64,000 nucleotides of DNA from Streptomyces filipinensis (GTDB taxonomy: Bacteria > Actinomycetota > Actinomycetes > Streptomycetales > Streptomycetaceae): contig NZ_BMTD01000009.1 of NCBI RefSeq assembly GCF_014649495.1, positions 1-64,000 of the forward strand, written 5' to 3'. The notes under the pieces were generated by a model that ran no database searches, was not told the origin of the DNA, and was given only the letters and a program-made list of their open reading frames with translations. How positions within the stretch are numbered: position 1 is the first letter of the stretch; every line of letters starts with the position of its first letter. This document shows, piece by piece, positions 47,766-57,403 of this stretch. The translations under genes were made by a program, and so were the position numbers.

Positions 47766-48833
47766 TTAGACGGAATACGTCCCGACCATCTCGGCCCCGG
47801 TCTCCTTCTCGCCCCGGTCGGTGATCTCGCCGGCCACCCATGCGTCGACGCCACGGTCGGCCAGGGTCGCGAGCGCCACCTCGGTGGACTCCTCGGGGAC
47901 GATCGCCATCATGCCGACGCCCATGTTGAGGGTCTTCTCCAGCTCCAGGCGTTCGACGTTCCCGGTCTTGCCGACCAGGTCGAAGATCGCGCCCGGGGTC
48001 CAGGTGGCGCGGTCGACCACGGCGTGCAGGCCGTCCGGGATCACCCGGGCCAGGTTGGCCGCGAGTCCGCCGCCGGTGATGTGGCTGAAGGCGTGCACCT
48101 CGGCCGTGCGGGTCAGCGCCAGGCAGTCCAGCGAGTAGATCTTCGTGGGCTCCAGCAGCTCCTCGCCGAGGGTGCGGCCCAGCTCCGGGATCTCCGTCTC
48201 CAGGGCCAGGCCGGCGCGGTCCAGCAGGACGTGGCGGACCAGGGAGTACCCGTTCGAGTGAAGCCCGGAGGCCGCCATGGCGATCACCGCGTCACCCTTA
48301 CGGATGCGATCCGCGCCGAGCAGCCGGTCGGCCTCCACGACGCCCGTACCGGCGCCGGCGACGTCGAAGTCGTCCGCGCCCAGCAGGCCGGGGTGTTCGG
48401 CCGTCTCGCCGCCCACCAGGGCGCACCCGGCGAGCACACAGCCCTCCGCGATGCCCTTCACGATGGCCGCGACGCGCTCGGGGTGGACCTTGCCGACGCA
48501 GATGTAGTCGGTCATGAACAGCGGCTCGGCGCCGCACACCACGATGTCGTCCATGACCATGGCGACCAGGTCGTGGCCGATGGTGTCGTAGACGCCCATG
48601 CGGCGCGCGATGTCGACCTTCGTGCCGACGCCGTCCGTGGCGGAGGCGAGCAGCGGGCGCTCGTAGCGCTTGAGGGCGGAGGCGTCGAAGAGGCCGGCGA
48701 AGCCGCCGAGGCCGCCCAGGACCTCGGGGCGCTGGGTCTTCTTCACCCACTCCTTCATCAGCTCGACCGCGCGGTCGCCCGCCTCGATGTCGACGCCCGC
48801 CGCTGCGTAGCTGGCACCAGTTGTCTCAGACAT
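47766..48833 (-). CDS. purM: phosphoribosylformylglycinamidine cyclo-ligase (AIR synthetase)
   Basis: A 355-residue enzyme that closes the imidazole ring, turning FGAM into aminoimidazole ribotide with ATP. Signatures: ASYAAAGVDIEAGDRAVELM at the N-terminus, LLASATDGVGTKVDIARRM, DLVAMVMDDIVVCGAEPLFMTDY and ALVGGETAEHPG. It follows purF by 35 bases in the same direction, so the two form an operon. ATG 48833 begins at the family's normal N-terminus. Confidence 0.96.
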   Translation of the reverse strand: MSETTGASYAAAGVDIEAGDRAVELMKEWVKKTQRPEVLGGLGGFAGLFDASALKRYERPLLASATDGVGTKVDIARRMGVYDTIGHDLVAMVMDDIVVCGAEPLFMTDYICVGKVHPERVAAIVKGIAEGCVLAGCALVGGETAEHPGLLGADDFDVAGAGTGVVEADRLLGADRIRKGDAVIAMAASGLHSNGYSLVRHVLLDRAGLALETEIPELGRTLGEELLEPTKIYSLDCLALTRTAEVHAFSHITGGGLAANLARVIPDGLHAVVDRATWTPGAIFDLVGKTGNVERLELEKTLNMGVGMMAIVPEESTEVALATLADRGVDAWVAGEITDRGEKETGAEMVGTYSV

Positions 48834-48868
48834 GACTGTGAGAGCTTTCGTGTCGTACTGCAGGGGTG

Positions 48869-50398
48869 TTACGGGCGGCGGATCGCGTCGGCCGCGGCCG
48901 TGGCGGCGGGACCGGCCGCCAGCTCGGTCTCCAGCAGCTGCTTGCCGAGCAGCTCCGGGTCCGGAAGCTCCATCGGGTACTCGCCGTCGAAGCAGGCGCG
49001 GCACAGGTTCGGCTTGGCGATGGTGGTCGCCTCGATCATGCCGTCGATGGAGATGTAGGCGAGCGAGTCGGCGCCGAGGCTGGTGCCGATCTCCTCGATG
49101 GTCATGCCGTTGGCGATCAGCTCCGCGCGCGTGGCGAAGTCGATGCCGAAGAAGCAGGGCCACTTCACGGGCGGCGAGGAGATCCGGATGTGGACCTCGG
49201 CGGCGCCGGCCTCGCGGAGCATGCGGACCAGGGCACGCTGGGTGTTGCCGCGCACGATCGAGTCATCGACGACGACCAGGCGCTTGCCCTTGATGACTTC
49301 CTTCAGCGGGTTCAGCTTCAGCCGGATGCCGAGCTGGCGGATGGTCTGCGAGGGCTGGATGAAGGTCCGGCCGACGTAGGCGTTCTTCACCAGGCCGCTG
49401 CCGAAGGGGATGCCGGAGGCCTCCGCGTAGCCGATGGCGGCCGGGGTGCCGGACTCCGGGGTCGCTATGACCAGGTCGGCGTCGACGGGGGCTTCCTTGG
49501 CGAGCCGGCGGCCCATCTCGACGCGCGAGAGGTACACGTTCCGGCCGGCGATGTCGGTGTCCGGGCGAGCCAGGTACACGTACTCGAAGACACAGCCCTT
49601 GGGCTTCGCTTCTGCGAATCGAGAGCTGCGCAGGCCGTTCTCGTCGATGGCGACGAACTCGCCCGGCTCGATCTCGCGGACGAAGCTGGCGCCGCAGATG
49701 TCGAGGGCGGCGGACTCGGAGGCGACCACCCAGCCGCGCTCCAGGCGGCCGAGGACCAGCGGGCGGATGCCCTGCGGGTCGCGGGCGGCGTAGAGGGTCT
49801 GCTCGTCCATGAAGACGAGCGAGAAGGCGCCCCGGACCTTCGGGAGGACCTGGTGGGCGGCCTCCTCGATGGTCAGCGGCTTGCCGTCCTCGTCGACCTG
49901 GGCGGCGAGCAGCGCCGTCAGCAGGTCGGTGTCGTTGGTGGCCGCGACCCGGGTGGAGCGGCTGTTGTTGTCGTTCGGCAGTTCGGCGACCATCTCGGCG
50001 AGCTGCGCCGTGTTGACCAGGTTGCCGTTGTGGCCGAGCGCGATCGAGCCGTGCGCGGTGGCGCGGAACGTCGGCTGGGCGTTCTCCCACACGGAGGCGC
50101 CGGTGGTCGAGTAGCGGGCGTGTCCGACCGCGATATGACCCTGGAGCGAACCGAGCGAGGTCTCGTCGAAGACCTGGGAGACCAGGCCCATGTCCTTGAA
50201 GACGAGGATCTGGGAGCCGTTGCTGACCGCGATTCCCGCGGATTCCTGACCCCGGTGCTGGAGGGCGTAGAGCCCGAAGTACGTGAGCTTTGCGACCTCT
50301 TCACCAGGAGCCCAGACGCCGAAGACGCCGCAAGCGTCCTGGGGGCCCTTCTCGCCGGGAAGCAGATCGTGATTGAGTCGACCGTCACCACGTGGCAC
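48869..50398 (-). CDS. purF: amidophosphoribosyltransferase
   Basis: A 509-residue enzyme for the first committed step of purine synthesis, making phosphoribosylamine from PRPP and glutamine. A propeptide of 22 residues precedes the nucleophile Cys23 (DACGVFGVW), which processing would expose. The glutaminase domain runs to about 260 (FGLYALQHRGQESAGIAVSNG). The PRPP loop RLVVVDDSIVRGNTQ is at about 385. Cys residues in GCVFEYVY, WPCFFGID and NLCRACFDGEYP match the four that hold the Fe4S4 cluster in the Bacillus-type enzyme. GTG 50398 gives the natural propeptide length. Confidence 0.96.
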   Translation of the reverse strand: MPRGDGRLNHDLLPGEKGPQDACGVFGVWAPGEEVAKLTYFGLYALQHRGQESAGIAVSNGSQILVFKDMGLVSQVFDETSLGSLQGHIAVGHARYSTTGASVWENAQPTFRATAHGSIALGHNGNLVNTAQLAEMVAELPNDNNSRSTRVAATNDTDLLTALLAAQVDEDGKPLTIEEAAHQVLPKVRGAFSLVFMDEQTLYAARDPQGIRPLVLGRLERGWVVASESAALDICGASFVREIEPGEFVAIDENGLRSSRFAEAKPKGCVFEYVYLARPDTDIAGRNVYLSRVEMGRRLAKEAPVDADLVIATPESGTPAAIGYAEASGIPFGSGLVKNAYVGRTFIQPSQTIRQLGIRLKLNPLKEVIKGKRLVVVDDSIVRGNTQRALVRMLREAGAAEVHIRISSPPVKWPCFFGIDFATRAELIANGMTIEEIGTSLGADSLAYISIDGMIEATTIAKPNLCRACFDGEYPMELPDPELLGKQLLETELAAGPAATAAADAIRRP

Positions 50399-50600
50399 GC
50401 CACCGAGTGTAGGCGAGGTCGACCACTGGTCCGAATTGGGGATGCGCGGCCATAACCGGCACACCGGTCGGGATCACCTTGTCGGTTTCCTCGTTTACCC
50501 AGGTCAGCGCGATGTCATCGACGTGGGGGCGGCGGCGGGGGAGCTGCCGGGCGGCACTCGTGGGTGCCTTTCGCCCGGTGCGCGAGTGAGGCGTCGCACA

Positions 50601-51056
50601 TCAATCGGGCGCGGTGTGGCTGAGATGGATGCGGTCGCCGTCGCCGTCGGTGAGCGTCAGCCTGCCCTCGCCGGTCCTGGCGACGAGGGTGCCGGTGGTG
50701 AGGGTCCGGGCGAGGGCGCGCTCGAAGTCCATGCGGTCCGGGGCGCAGGCCATCCGGGTGGTGCGCAGGTCGCCGAAGGTGATCCGGTCGCCGTGCACGG
50801 TGGCCCGGGCGCTGAAGTGGTTGCAGCCCAGGTTGCCGGCCGCCGTGCCGTCCGCGTCGATGCGGAGGCGGGCGACGGCGGGCGCGTCGCGGGTCGTGTC
50901 GCCGACGGTGAGGCGGTCGACCCGCCAGTCGATGCCGGTCACCGGCTGCCGGTCGGTCACCGGACCACTGTCCGCCTTTCCGATGCCACAGGCCACCGTG
51001 AGCGGGACGAGCACGGCGGCCGCCGTCAGGGTCATGCGCTGCTTGTACCGGTTCAT
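50601..51056 (-). CDS. META-domain lipoprotein
   Basis: A 151-residue predicted lipoprotein: signal sequence (MTLTAAAVLVPLTVAC) with the lipobox LTVAC, then a META/HslJ-like domain (ARLRIDADGTAAGNLGCNHFSARATV, TRMACAPDRMDFERAL). Proteins of this fold are small extracytoplasmic domains of uncertain role, linked to stress or antibiotic tolerance in some bacteria. ATG 51056 starts MNRYKQRM. It shares direction with the following two genes but has its own gap of 45 bases. Confidence 0.85.
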   Translation of the reverse strand: MNRYKQRMTLTAAAVLVPLTVACGIGKADSGPVTDRQPVTGIDWRVDRLTVGDTTRDAPAVARLRIDADGTAAGNLGCNHFSARATVHGDRITFGDLRTTRMACAPDRMDFERALARTLTTGTLVARTGEGRLTLTDGDGDRIHLSHTAPD

Positions 51057-51101
51057 ACGGGTTCGACGGGCGGGCGGTACGACCGGTTCCGTCTTCGGGG
51101 C

Positions 51102-51899
51102 CTAGGACATGAGCGGCAGCAGGCCCCCGATGTCCGCCCGCTCCCCGCTGGCCCTGACCTTGGCCTCCGCGAGGGCGTCCGGCCAGGCCAGGCGTCCGGT
51201 GGCGAGCCGGATCCAGGTCAGCGGGTCGGTCTCGACGACGTTGGGCGGGGTGCCGCGGGTGTGCCGGGGCCCCTCGACGCACTGCACCACGGCGTACGGC
51301 GGGATGCGCACCTCGGTGGAGCCGCCCGGCGCCTTCACGGCGAGGGCGTCGGCGAGCAGCCGGGTGGCGGCGGCCAGGGCCTGGCGGTCGTAGGGCACGT
51401 CCAGGCCGGGCAGGGCGGCGTTGAGGTCGTCGGTGTGGACGACGAGTTCCACGGTGCGGGTGACGAGGTAGTCGTCCAGGGGCAGCGCGCCGGCGCTGGT
51501 CTGCAGCAGCCGGGAACCGGGGTGCTCGGCGAGCACGGCGCGCAGGGCGGTGTCGACGTCCGTGAGGTGGGCGTCGAGGTCGGGATGGTCCGCGGCGAGG
51601 CCGCGGGTGAACTCGGCGATGGCACCGGCACCGGCGGCGGTGGCGAAGGGCCACTGCACGAGTGTCGTGTCCTGCTTCGGCGGGGCCGGCCGGTCGAGGG
51701 CACGGTGCACGGCGGTGACGGCCATGCCGGTGTGGGCGATCAGATCGCGTACGGTCCACTCGCCGAGCCGGGTGGGCCGGGCGAGCTGCCCGGGATCGAG
51801 ACCGCGTACGGCCTCTCGCACGTGTGCGAACTGGGCGACGACGGCTGCTCGCGTCCTGGCGGGGTCGTAGGCGCGGGCGCGCTTCCTGGCCGGTGGCAT
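51102..51899 (-). CDS. mycothiol-dependent maleylpyruvate isomerase-like (DinB/SCP2 fold) protein
   Basis: A 265-residue protein. The N-terminal 170 residues form a DinB-like four-helix part with LGEWTVRDLIAHTGMAVTAVHRAL, and His175-region LVTRTVELVVHTDDLNAALPG supplies the usual metal-site motif (E-L-x-x-H-x-x-D). The C-terminal part (PYAVVQCVEGPRHTRGTPPNVVETDPLTWIRLATG) resembles the SCP2-like sterol-carrier end of this family. Such proteins are widespread in actinobacteria; few have proven isomerase activity, and others use mycothiol for unknown reactions. ATG 51899. It follows the TetR gene by 10 bases and probably shares its transcript. Confidence 0.85.
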   Translation of the reverse strand: MPPARKRARAYDPARTRAAVVAQFAHVREAVRGLDPGQLARPTRLGEWTVRDLIAHTGMAVTAVHRALDRPAPPKQDTTLVQWPFATAAGAGAIAEFTRGLAADHPDLDAHLTDVDTALRAVLAEHPGSRLLQTSAGALPLDDYLVTRTVELVVHTDDLNAALPGLDVPYDRQALAAATRLLADALAVKAPGGSTEVRIPPYAVVQCVEGPRHTRGTPPNVVETDPLTWIRLATGRLAWPDALAEAKVRASGERADIGGLLPLMS

Positions 51900-51909
51900 G
51901 GCGGTGAGC

Positions 51910-52548
51910 CTATGCCTTGACGGCGTAGCCCTTCAGGCCGTTTTCGACCAGGCCGAACGCGTGGCGCGCGCGCTCGACGGCGTCGGCCGCGATCGCCTCC
52001 GGGCTCTCGCCGGCGGCGAGTCGGCGGTAGTGCTCCTCGACCAGGGCGTTGCGGGCCGCGGTCAGGGATACGGCGGCGACCATGGCGAGCATCGGGTCAC
52101 CGGTCTCCTCCGCGAGAAGGTCGGCCATCTCCCGGGTGCCGCGCCGGGAGGCCAGGAAGGCGCGCTCCATCAGCGCGCTCGTCTCCGAGACGACCTTGCG
52201 CACCTTGAGGAAGATCGGCTCGCTGTGCAGCCCGATGGAGGCGTCACGGGCCTCGGCCATCTCCAGGAACTGCCGGCGTACGGCGTCCACGGCGGACTCT
52301 CCCGGCAGCCGGTCGCGGACGGCCCGGGCGGCGTCCCGGAAGTGCTCTTCCATGGGATGGAAGACCAGGTCCTCCTTGGAGCCGAAGTAGTTGAAGACGG
52401 TCATCTTCGACACGTCGGACGCGTCGGCGATCTCCTGCACCGACACCTTGTCGAAGCCCCGCTCGGCGAAGAGGTCCAGGGCGGTCCGGTAGATCCGCCA
52501 CATGGTGTCGCGCTTCTTGCGCTCCCGTAGTCCCAGCTCTTCGGCCAT
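51910..52548 (-). CDS. TetR-family regulator
   Basis: A 212-residue TetR protein. The helix-turn-helix is near the N-terminus (ALDLFAERGFDKVSVQEIADASDVSKMTVFNYFGSKEDL in outline, residues 22-62), and the C-terminal 140 residues form the ligand domain. It is divergent from the MFS gene at 52645; the 96-base AT-rich gap (CAAATCTAATCCCAGATAAAATATTGAC region) must hold both promoters and the operator. It therefore probably represses the exporter and itself. Confidence 0.9.
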   Translation of the reverse strand: MAEELGLRERKKRDTMWRIYRTALDLFAERGFDKVSVQEIADASDVSKMTVFNYFGSKEDLVFHPMEEHFRDAARAVRDRLPGESAVDAVRRQFLEMAEARDASIGLHSEPIFLKVRKVVSETSALMERAFLASRRGTREMADLLAEETGDPMLAMVAAVSLTAARNALVEEHYRRLAAGESPEAIAADAVERARHAFGLVENGLKGYAVKA

Positions 52549-52644
52549 GCGGTCACCTTACCAAGGCGACATTTATACCGGGCTCAAATCTAATCCCAGA
52601 TAAAATATTGACTCAGTACACGAACTGGCGGCATGGTGGTGCCC

Positions 52645-54108
52645 ATGACCGAAACCCAGCGCAAGATCGGCCTCCTGGCCTGCCTCGTCACGATCGTGCT
52701 GGCCGTCCTGGACATGCAGATCGTGTCCGCGGCCACCGTGCCGATCGTCAGGGACCTCGACCCCGAGCACGGCATCGCCAGAATCCCCTGGCTGATCAGC
52801 GCCTTCTCGCTGGCGTCGGCCGCGATGCTCCCGCTGTACGGCAGGCTCTGCGACGTCCTCGGTCCCCGACACGTCTTCCTCGGCGCCCTCGGCACCTTCC
52901 TGGCCGGCTCGGCACTGTGCGGGGCGGCACCGTCGATCGGCTGGCTGATCGCTTCCCGGGCCCTGCAGGGCATCGGGGCGGGCGGGCTGATGAGCGTCAC
53001 CATGGTGGTGATCGCCCACCTCGGCAGGCCCGGCGAGAAGAAGAACAAGGGCGCCGGCACCGGCGGGATCGTCGCGGGCGGCGGCATGGCGGTCGGCCCC
53101 TGGCTCGGCGGCTTCCTCGCCGACCACGCGAGCTGGCGCTGGGCCTTCTACATCAACCTGCCGCTCGGCATCGCCGCCCTGGTCGCCGCCGTCTACGCCC
53201 TGCGGCTGCCCCGGCACACCACGAGCCGCGCGATCGACTTCCCCGGCGCCGCCCTCGCCGCGGCCTTCTCCACCACCCTGCTGCTGGTCACCGAGTGGGG
53301 CGGCAGGCAGTACGCCTGGGCCTCCCCGCGGATCCTCGGGCTGGCACTGGTCTCCGCGGCCTCGCTCGCCCTGTTCCTGCGCCGCCAGTTCACCACCGCC
53401 GAACCGATTCTTCCCCCGGCCCTGTTCCGCGTCCCCGAGCTGCGCCTCGGCTTCGCGATCCAGGCCCTCGTGGGCATCGCCATGACCGGCGCCATGTACT
53501 ACGTGCTGGTCTATCTCCAGCTGGTCCGCGGCGTCGCCAGCTCCTCCGCCGGCCTGTTCCTCATCCCCATGGCCGTCGGCATGACGGTGGTGGGTGTCGC
53601 GGCCGGCCGGCTGAGCGACCGCGGCTGGTCCGAGCGGACCTTCACGATCAGCGGTTCCGCCGTGACCGCCGCCGCCTTCCTGCTGCTCGCCGCCACCGGG
53701 ACCCACACCTCCCTGTGGCAGCTGCGGGCGGCCCTGCTCCTCCTCGGCCTCGGCTTCGGCCAGCTCCTCGGCCAGTTGGTCCAGCTGGTGCAGCAGGCGG
53801 CCCCCAGGCCCCAGCTCGGCGTCGCCACGACGGCGATCCGCTTCTTCCAGACCCTCGGCGGAGCCCTCGGCGCCAGCCTCTTCGGCACCCTGCTGAACCG
53901 GCTCTACGACGGCCCCGGCGACGTCGGCTCCCTCGCCGCGCTGCGCGGCCCGGCCCGCACCGAGGGCCTGACGGCCTACGTCTCCGCCCTGGACACGGTG
54001 TTCCTGTGCGTGGCCGGGGTCATGACGCTGTCCCTGCTGCTCGCCCTGCGGCTGCCGCGGACCCGGCCGGTGGCGGCCGAGGGAAGCCGGGAGACCGTGG
54101 CCGCGTGA
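52645..54108 (+). CDS. MFS drug exporter, EmrB/QacA type
   Basis: A 487-residue transporter with about 14 hydrophobic segments. It shows the DHA2 motif LVTIVLAVLDMQIVSAATVPIV, GRLCDVLGPRHVFL after segment 2, and GGIVAGGGMAVGPWLGGFLADH (motif C-like) in segment 5. The next loop, WRWAFYINLPLGIAAL, is typical. The start is ATG 52645; an ATG at 52633 in phase adds four residues and neither has a good ribosome binding site. It is divergent from the TetR gene, which likely controls it. Its substrate is unknown. Confidence 0.88.
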   Translation: MTETQRKIGLLACLVTIVLAVLDMQIVSAATVPIVRDLDPEHGIARIPWLISAFSLASAAMLPLYGRLCDVLGPRHVFLGALGTFLAGSALCGAAPSIGWLIASRALQGIGAGGLMSVTMVVIAHLGRPGEKKNKGAGTGGIVAGGGMAVGPWLGGFLADHASWRWAFYINLPLGIAALVAAVYALRLPRHTTSRAIDFPGAALAAAFSTTLLLVTEWGGRQYAWASPRILGLALVSAASLALFLRRQFTTAEPILPPALFRVPELRLGFAIQALVGIAMTGAMYYVLVYLQLVRGVASSSAGLFLIPMAVGMTVVGVAAGRLSDRGWSERTFTISGSAVTAAAFLLLAATGTHTSLWQLRAALLLLGLGFGQLLGQLVQLVQQAAPRPQLGVATTAIRFFQTLGGALGASLFGTLLNRLYDGPGDVGSLAALRGPARTEGLTAYVSALDTVFLCVAGVMTLSLLLALRLPRTRPVAAEGSRETVAA

Positions 54109-54110
54109 GA

Positions 54111-54142
54111 AGGGCCCCGCCCGGTGTCCCGGACGGGGCCCT
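54111..54142. terminator. bidirectional terminator between MFS gene and purL
   Basis: AGGGCCCCG...CGGGGCCCT with an inner CCGG/CCGG extension, beginning 2 bases after the MFS stop and ending 16 bases before the end of purL. Confidence 0.75.
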
Positions 54143-54158
54143 CGACGGCGTACGGCGA

Positions 54159-56417
54159 CTACGCCAGCAGCGCCGGGATGGTCTCCTCGTGCACCGTGCG
54201 CAGCTCCTCCAGCGTGAGCGTGAACTCGCCCTGGACCTCCACGGCGGCACCGTCCACGACACCGATACGGGTGGCCGGCAGACCCCGCGCACCGCACATG
54301 TCGTTGAAGCGGACCTCCTCCGAGCGCGGCACGGCGACGATCGCACGGCCGGCCGACTCGGAGAACAGGAAGGTGAAGGCGTCCAGACCGTCCGGGACGA
54401 CCAGCCGGGCGCCCTTGCCGCCGAGCAGCGCGGACTCGACCACGGCCTGGACCAGACCGCCGTCGGACAGGTCGTGCGCGGAGTCGATCATGCCGTCGCG
54501 GGAGGCGGAGATCAGGATCTCGGCCAGCAGGCGCTCGCGCTCCAGGTCGACGGCCGGCGGCAGCCCGCCGAGGTGGTCGTGGACCACCTGGGACCACGCC
54601 GAGCCGCCGAACTCCTCACGGGTGTCGCCCAGGAGGTAGATCAGCTGGCCCTCCTCCTGGAAGGCGACCGGCGTGCGGCGGGCCACGTCGTCGATGACAC
54701 CGAGGACCGCCACGACCGGGGTCGGGTGGATGGCGGCCTCGCCCGTCTGGTTGTAGAGCGAGACGTTGCCGCCGGTCACCGGGGTGCCGAGCTGCTGGCA
54801 GGCGTCCGCGAGACCGCGCACCGCCTCCGCGAACTGCCACATCACCGCCGGGTCCTCGGGCGAGCCGAAGTTCAGGCAGTCGGAGACGGCGAGGGGCTTG
54901 GCGCCGGTCGTGGCGACGTTGCGGTACGCCTCGGCCAGCGCGAGCTGAGCGCCGTGGTACGGGTCCAGCTTGGCGTACCGGCCGTTGCCGTCCGTCGCGA
55001 TGGCGACGCCGAGGCCGGTCTCCTCGTCGATCCGGATCATGCCGGAGTCCTCGGGCTGGGCGAGGACCGTGTTGCCCTGCACGAAGTGGTCGTACTGCGA
55101 GGTGATCCACTTCTTGGAGGCCTGGTTGGGCGAGCCCACCAGCTTCAGGACCTGGTCCCTCAGCTCCTCGCTCGACGCGGGCCGCGGCAGCTTGTTCGCG
55201 TCGTCGGCCTGGAGCGCGTCCTGCCACTCCGGACGGGCGTACGGGCGCTCGTAGACCGGGCCCTCGTGCGCGACGGTGCGCGGGTCGACGTCGACGATCT
55301 TGCCGCCGTGCCAGTAGATCTCCAGGCGGTCGCCGTCGGTCACCTCACCGATCACGGTGGCGATGACGTCCCACTTCTCGCAGATCTCCAGGAAGCGGTC
55401 GACCTTCTCGGGCTCCACGACCGCGCACATGCGTTCCTGCGACTCGCTCATGAGGATCTCCTCCGGCGAGAGCGTGGAGTCGCGCAGCGGGACGTCGTCC
55501 AGGGTGACGCGCATGCCGCCGGAGCCGTTGGACGCCAGCTCGGACGTGGCGCAGGACAGGCCCGCCGCGCCGAGGTCCTGGATGCCGACGACCAGCTTCT
55601 CCTCGAACGCCTCCAGGGTGCACTCGATGAGGAGCTTCTCCTGGAAGGGGTCGCCGACCTGGACCGCCGGGCGCTTGCTCGGCTTGGCGTCGTCGAAGGT
55701 CTCCGAGGCGAGGATCGACGCGCCGCCGATGCCGTCGCCGCCCGTCCGGGCCCCGTACAGGACGACCTTGTTGCCGGCGCCCGAGGCCTTCGCGAGGTGG
55801 ATGTCCTCGTGCCGCATCACGCCGATGGCACCGGCGTTGACCAGCGGGTTCCCTTGATAGCAGGAGTCGAAGACGACCTCGCCGCCGATGTTCGGCAGGC
55901 CCAGGCAGTTGCCGTAGCCGCCGATGCCCGCGACCACGCCGGGCAGGACGCGCTTGGTGTCGGGGTGGTCGGCGGCGCCGAAGCGCAGCGGGTCCACGAC
56001 GGCGACCGGGCGGGCCCCCATCGCGATGATGTCGCGGACGATGCCGCCCACGCCCGTGGCCGCGCCCTGGTAGGGCTCGACGTAGGAGGGGTGGTTGTGC
56101 GACTCGACCTTGAAGGTGACCGCGTAGCCCTGGCCGACGTCCACCACGCCGGCGTTCTCGCCGATGCCGACGAGCATGGCGTCCGACTCGGGCGCCTTCT
56201 CGCCGAACTGGCGCAGGTGGACCTTGGAGGACTTGTACGAGCAGTGCTCGGACCACATGACCGAGTACATGGCGAGCTCGGCGCCGGTCGGGCGGCGGCC
56301 GAGGATCTCCACCACCCGCTCGTACTCGTCCTTCTTCAGGCCGAGTTCGGCCCAGGGCAGCTCGACGTCGGGGGTCGCGGCCGCGTGCTCGACCGTGTCC
56401 AGAGGCGTCCGGCTCAT
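54159..56417 (-). CDS. purL: phosphoribosylformylglycinamidine synthase, large subunit
   Basis: A 752-residue short-type PurL, the ATP-using subunit that converts FGAR to FGAM with ammonia from PurQ. Signatures: VMWSEHCSYKSSKVHLRQFG, GDGIGGASILASETF, QDLGAAGLSCATSELASNG and SDGGLVQAVVESALLGG. The start ATG 56417 overlaps the purQ stop by 4 bases (ATGA). With purQ and purS this is the split, Gram-positive-type enzyme, expected to assemble in a 1:1:2-like complex. Confidence 0.96.
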   Translation of the reverse strand: MSRTPLDTVEHAAATPDVELPWAELGLKKDEYERVVEILGRRPTGAELAMYSVMWSEHCSYKSSKVHLRQFGEKAPESDAMLVGIGENAGVVDVGQGYAVTFKVESHNHPSYVEPYQGAATGVGGIVRDIIAMGARPVAVVDPLRFGAADHPDTKRVLPGVVAGIGGYGNCLGLPNIGGEVVFDSCYQGNPLVNAGAIGVMRHEDIHLAKASGAGNKVVLYGARTGGDGIGGASILASETFDDAKPSKRPAVQVGDPFQEKLLIECTLEAFEEKLVVGIQDLGAAGLSCATSELASNGSGGMRVTLDDVPLRDSTLSPEEILMSESQERMCAVVEPEKVDRFLEICEKWDVIATVIGEVTDGDRLEIYWHGGKIVDVDPRTVAHEGPVYERPYARPEWQDALQADDANKLPRPASSEELRDQVLKLVGSPNQASKKWITSQYDHFVQGNTVLAQPEDSGMIRIDEETGLGVAIATDGNGRYAKLDPYHGAQLALAEAYRNVATTGAKPLAVSDCLNFGSPEDPAVMWQFAEAVRGLADACQQLGTPVTGGNVSLYNQTGEAAIHPTPVVAVLGVIDDVARRTPVAFQEEGQLIYLLGDTREEFGGSAWSQVVHDHLGGLPPAVDLERERLLAEILISASRDGMIDSAHDLSDGGLVQAVVESALLGGKGARLVVPDGLDAFTFLFSESAGRAIVAVPRSEEVRFNDMCGARGLPATRIGVVDGAAVEVQGEFTLTLEELRTVHEETIPALLA

Positions 56418-57094
56418 GCGTTGACCAGCTTCTTGAGGATCGAGGTGAAGAACGGGAGGCCGTCGGTGCGGCCGGTGCCGATCAGCGGCTCGACGGCATG
56501 CTCGGGGTGCGGCATGAGGCCGACGACGTTCCCGGCCTCGTTGGTGATGCCGGCGATGTCGCGCAGGGAGCCGTTCGGGTTGAAGTCGACGTACCGGAAG
56601 ACGACCCGGCCCTCCGCCTCCAGCTTGTCGAGCGTGTACTCGTCGGCGACGTACCGGCCGTCCATGTTCTTCAGCGGGATGTGGATCTCCTGGCCCTGGC
56701 GGTAGTCGCCGGTCCAGGCCGTCTCCGCGTTCTCCACCCGCAGCTTCTGGTCGCGGCAGATGAAGTGGAGGTGGTCGTTGCCGAGCATCCCGCCCGGGAG
56801 GAGGTGGGCCTCGGTGAGGACCTGGAAGCCGTTGCAGATGCCGAGGACCGGAAGCCCGGCCTTCGCCTGCTCGATGACCGTCTCCATCACCGGCGAGAAC
56901 CGGGAGATGGCCCCGGCCCGCAGATAGTCGCCGTAGGAGAAACCGCCCGGGAGGACCACGGCGTCGACCTGCCTGAGGTCCTTGTCCTTGTGCCACAGGG
57001 CGACCGGCTCGGCACCCGCGAGGCGGATCGCGCGCTGGGTGTCCCGGTCGTCGAGGCTGCCCGGGAAAGTGACGACGCCAATACGAGCGGTCAC
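56414..57094 (-). CDS. purQ: phosphoribosylformylglycinamidine synthase, glutaminase subunit
   Basis: A 226-residue class I glutamine amidotransferase that feeds ammonia to PurL. The nucleophile elbow GICNGFQVLTEA (Cys near 89), His and Glu in MPHPEHAVEPL, and the N-terminal IGVVTFPGSLDDRDTQRAIR are all present. Its start overlaps the purS stop by 4 bases and its stop overlaps purL by 4 bases, so all three are translationally coupled. Confidence 0.97.
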   Translation of the reverse strand: MTARIGVVTFPGSLDDRDTQRAIRLAGAEPVALWHKDKDLRQVDAVVLPGGFSYGDYLRAGAISRFSPVMETVIEQAKAGLPVLGICNGFQVLTEAHLLPGGMLGNDHLHFICRDQKLRVENAETAWTGDYRQGQEIHIPLKNMDGRYVADEYTLDKLEAEGRVVFRYVDFNPNGSLRDIAGITNEAGNVVGLMPHPEHAVEPLIGTGRTDGLPFFTSILKKLVNA

Positions 57095-57363
57095 TTCGCC
57101 GCCTCCGCGACTTCCGCGGGCTCTTCCACCTTGACGGTGAAGTCCTCGATCACGGTGTTGGCGAGGAAGGATTCCGCGAGATCGTGGATGCGGGCGAGCG
57201 CGGCGGCGTCAACGGGCCCGTCAACTTCCAGTTCGAAACGCTTTCCCTGACGTACGTCCGAGATCCCTTCGAAACCCAGGCGCGGCAGCGCACGCTGGAC
57301 CGCCTGGCCCTGGGGGTCGAGGATCTCCGGCTTGAGCATGACGTCGACTACGACGCGTGCCAC
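57091..57363 (-). CDS. purS: phosphoribosylformylglycinamidine synthase subunit PurS
   Basis: A 90-residue subunit that joins PurQ to PurL. The family pattern MARVVVDVMLKPEILDPQGQ, then VRQGKRFELEVDG, then LAESFLANTVIEDFTVKVEE is clear. GTG 57363 is chosen because GGGAG lies 5 bases upstream; a GTG two codons earlier (57369) would leave no room for it. It is the first gene of the purS-purQ-purL operon. Confidence 0.95.
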   Translation of the reverse strand: MARVVVDVMLKPEILDPQGQAVQRALPRLGFEGISDVRQGKRFELEVDGPVDAAALARIHDLAESFLANTVIEDFTVKVEEPAEVAEAAK

Positions 57364-57403
57364 TGGCACTCCCGGTGTGTGGTGCTGAGCAGGTTCCTTC
57401 AGA